DNA from: Scandinavium sp036495715
Lineage (GTDB): Bacteria > Pseudomonadota > Gammaproteobacteria > Enterobacterales > Enterobacteriaceae
NCBI GenBank assembly: GCA_036495715.1
Contig: DASXML010000083.1
Location: 1 to 64,000 of the forward strand
Length of the DNA: 64,000 nucleotides
Direction: 5' to 3'
The position numbers were made by a program, and so were the translations under genes. The notes beneath the pieces are model-generated. The model did no database searches, was not told the DNA's origin, and saw nothing but the letters and a program-made list of their open reading frames with translations. Numbering within the stretch: the first letter of the stretch is position 1; each line of letters starts with the position of its first letter. Positions 63,307 through 64,000 of this stretch are shown one piece after another.

Positions 63307-64000
63307 ATGACTTCTGCTCCGATTACACAAACCGATCTCGCGCAACAGACCGCCAACGACGCGCTGTCGCTGCGGGAAAAAATCGGTTACGGACTGGGCG
63401 ATGCCGGTGGCACCGTTATCACCTGTCTTATCATGAATTTCCTGACCTTTTTCTATACCGATGTCTTTGGCCTGACCCCGGCGCTGGTCGGCACACTGTT
63501 TATCGCGCTGCGCGTCTTTGATGCGATTTCCGACCCGGTGATGGGCGTGATTGCTGACCGCACGCAAAGCCGCTGGGGGCGCTTCCGCCCATGGCAGCTC
63601 TGGATTGCGGTGCCGATTGGCATCATCGGCGTGCTGACGTTCACCGTGCCTGACGTCAGCATGAACATGAAAATTGTTTGGGCGTTCGGCACGTATCTGC
63701 TGCTATCAGTCAGCTACACCGCCATCAACGTGCCTTACTGCGCGCTGATCAACACCATGACTACACGTCATAGCGAAGTGCTGGCCTGTCAGTCCTGGCG
63801 CTTCGTGCTGTGCGGCGTGGCGGGTTTTTTGGTTTCCGTCGGGCTGCCATGGCTGGTTTCTTCACTGGGAAAAGGCGATGTTGCGCACGGCTACCAAATG
63901 GGCGTCGGCATTCTGTGTGCCGTGGCGGTGGTGATGTTTCTGTGCTGCTTTTTCTGGGTGCGTGAACGAGTCCCATTGGACACCATGGGCAAATTTACCC
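63307..64000 (+). CDS. GPH-family sugar/glycoside:cation symporter (partial, runs off window)
   Basis: The first 231 codons of a GPH (MelB/YicJ/YagG-like) transporter. Typical elements: LREKIGYGLGDAGGTVITCL, DAISDPVMGVIADRT, SRWGRFRPWQLW, NVPYCALINTMTT. In related enterobacteria such genes precede a xylosidase or other glycoside hydrolase; that gene would lie past 64000. GAGGAG precedes ATG 63307. Confidence 0.88.
   Translation, partial: MTSAPITQTDLAQQTANDALSLREKIGYGLGDAGGTVITCLIMNFLTFFYTDVFGLTPALVGTLFIALRVFDAISDPVMGVIADRTQSRWGRFRPWQLWIAVPIGIIGVLTFTVPDVSMNMKIVWAFGTYLLLSVSYTAINVPYCALINTMTTRHSEVLACQSWRFVLCGVAGFLVSVGLPWLVSSLGKGDVAHGYQMGVGILCAVAVVMFLCCFFWVRERVPLDTMGKFT

Noticed and set aside
1..64000. 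CRISPR arrays, insertion sequences, integrons
   Set aside because: No regularly spaced short repeats with variable spacers, and no transposase or integrase genes, were seen.

Overview
The window is chromosomal DNA of a member of the Enterobacteriaceae close to Enterobacter, Lelliottia or Leclercia. GC content is moderate to high, and the gene order from dppA to avtA closely follows the E. coli 79-80 minute region, with proteins I recognise as close E. coli orthologues (Dpp, EptB, YhjX, YhjY, Tag, YiaC, BisC, YiaD, GhrB, YiaF, YiaG, GlyQS, YsaB, WecH, XylABFGHR, Bax, MalS, AvtA). Accessory genes break this backbone at several points.

Left edge to 12.4 kb: a possible structured RNA cut by the window start, a ChpB/MazF-type toxin-antitoxin pair, then a cellulose operon read leftward: bcsO-bcsQ-bcsA-bcsB-bcsC-bcsD-bcsZ. 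It is of the BcsD-containing type, with no bcsEFG or bcsR. 12.8-18.5 kb: the dipeptide ABC importer dppABCDF, with a CA-rich dppA leader that fits the sRNA GcvB. 18.5-19.7 kb: a gene-free stretch with REP elements and a tRNA-Pro(UGG) gene followed by two 167-bp tandem repeats, each containing the last 18 nt of the tRNA plus a terminator (rtT-like). 19.8-31.3 kb: eptB, yhjX (with a triple 21-bp-phased operator), yhjY, tag, yiaC, bisC, yiaD, ghrB, a secreted SGNH hydrolase, yiaF.

31.7-41.5 kb: an aromatic-acid transporter, yiaG, a relBE module in the place where E. coli has cspA, a C4/ash-like phage-type RNA switch with an unrecognised 152-aa protein, glyQS, ysaB, wecH, and a GlxA-type regulator with an isochorismatase-family hydrolase. 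41.5-49.9 kb: the complete xylose regulon (xylBA leftward, xylFGHR rightward). 49.9-54.5 kb: bax, malS, avtA.

54.5-64 kb is the least backbone-like part: a Gly-rich outer-membrane lipoprotein directly upstream of a two-partner-secretion type outer-membrane transporter, a chemoreceptor, a cluster of two CadC/ToxR-type winged-helix proteins and a YqeJ-like membrane protein, and an AraC regulator divergent from a GPH sugar transporter cut by the window end. The best candidate for an undescribed system is the lipoprotein/TpsB pair (54.9-57.9 kb). The C4-like RNA switch and the tRNA-Pro repeats come next. Two Rcs-box-like palindromes, one before the lipoprotein and one between the winged-helix genes, suggest envelope-stress control of this last region.
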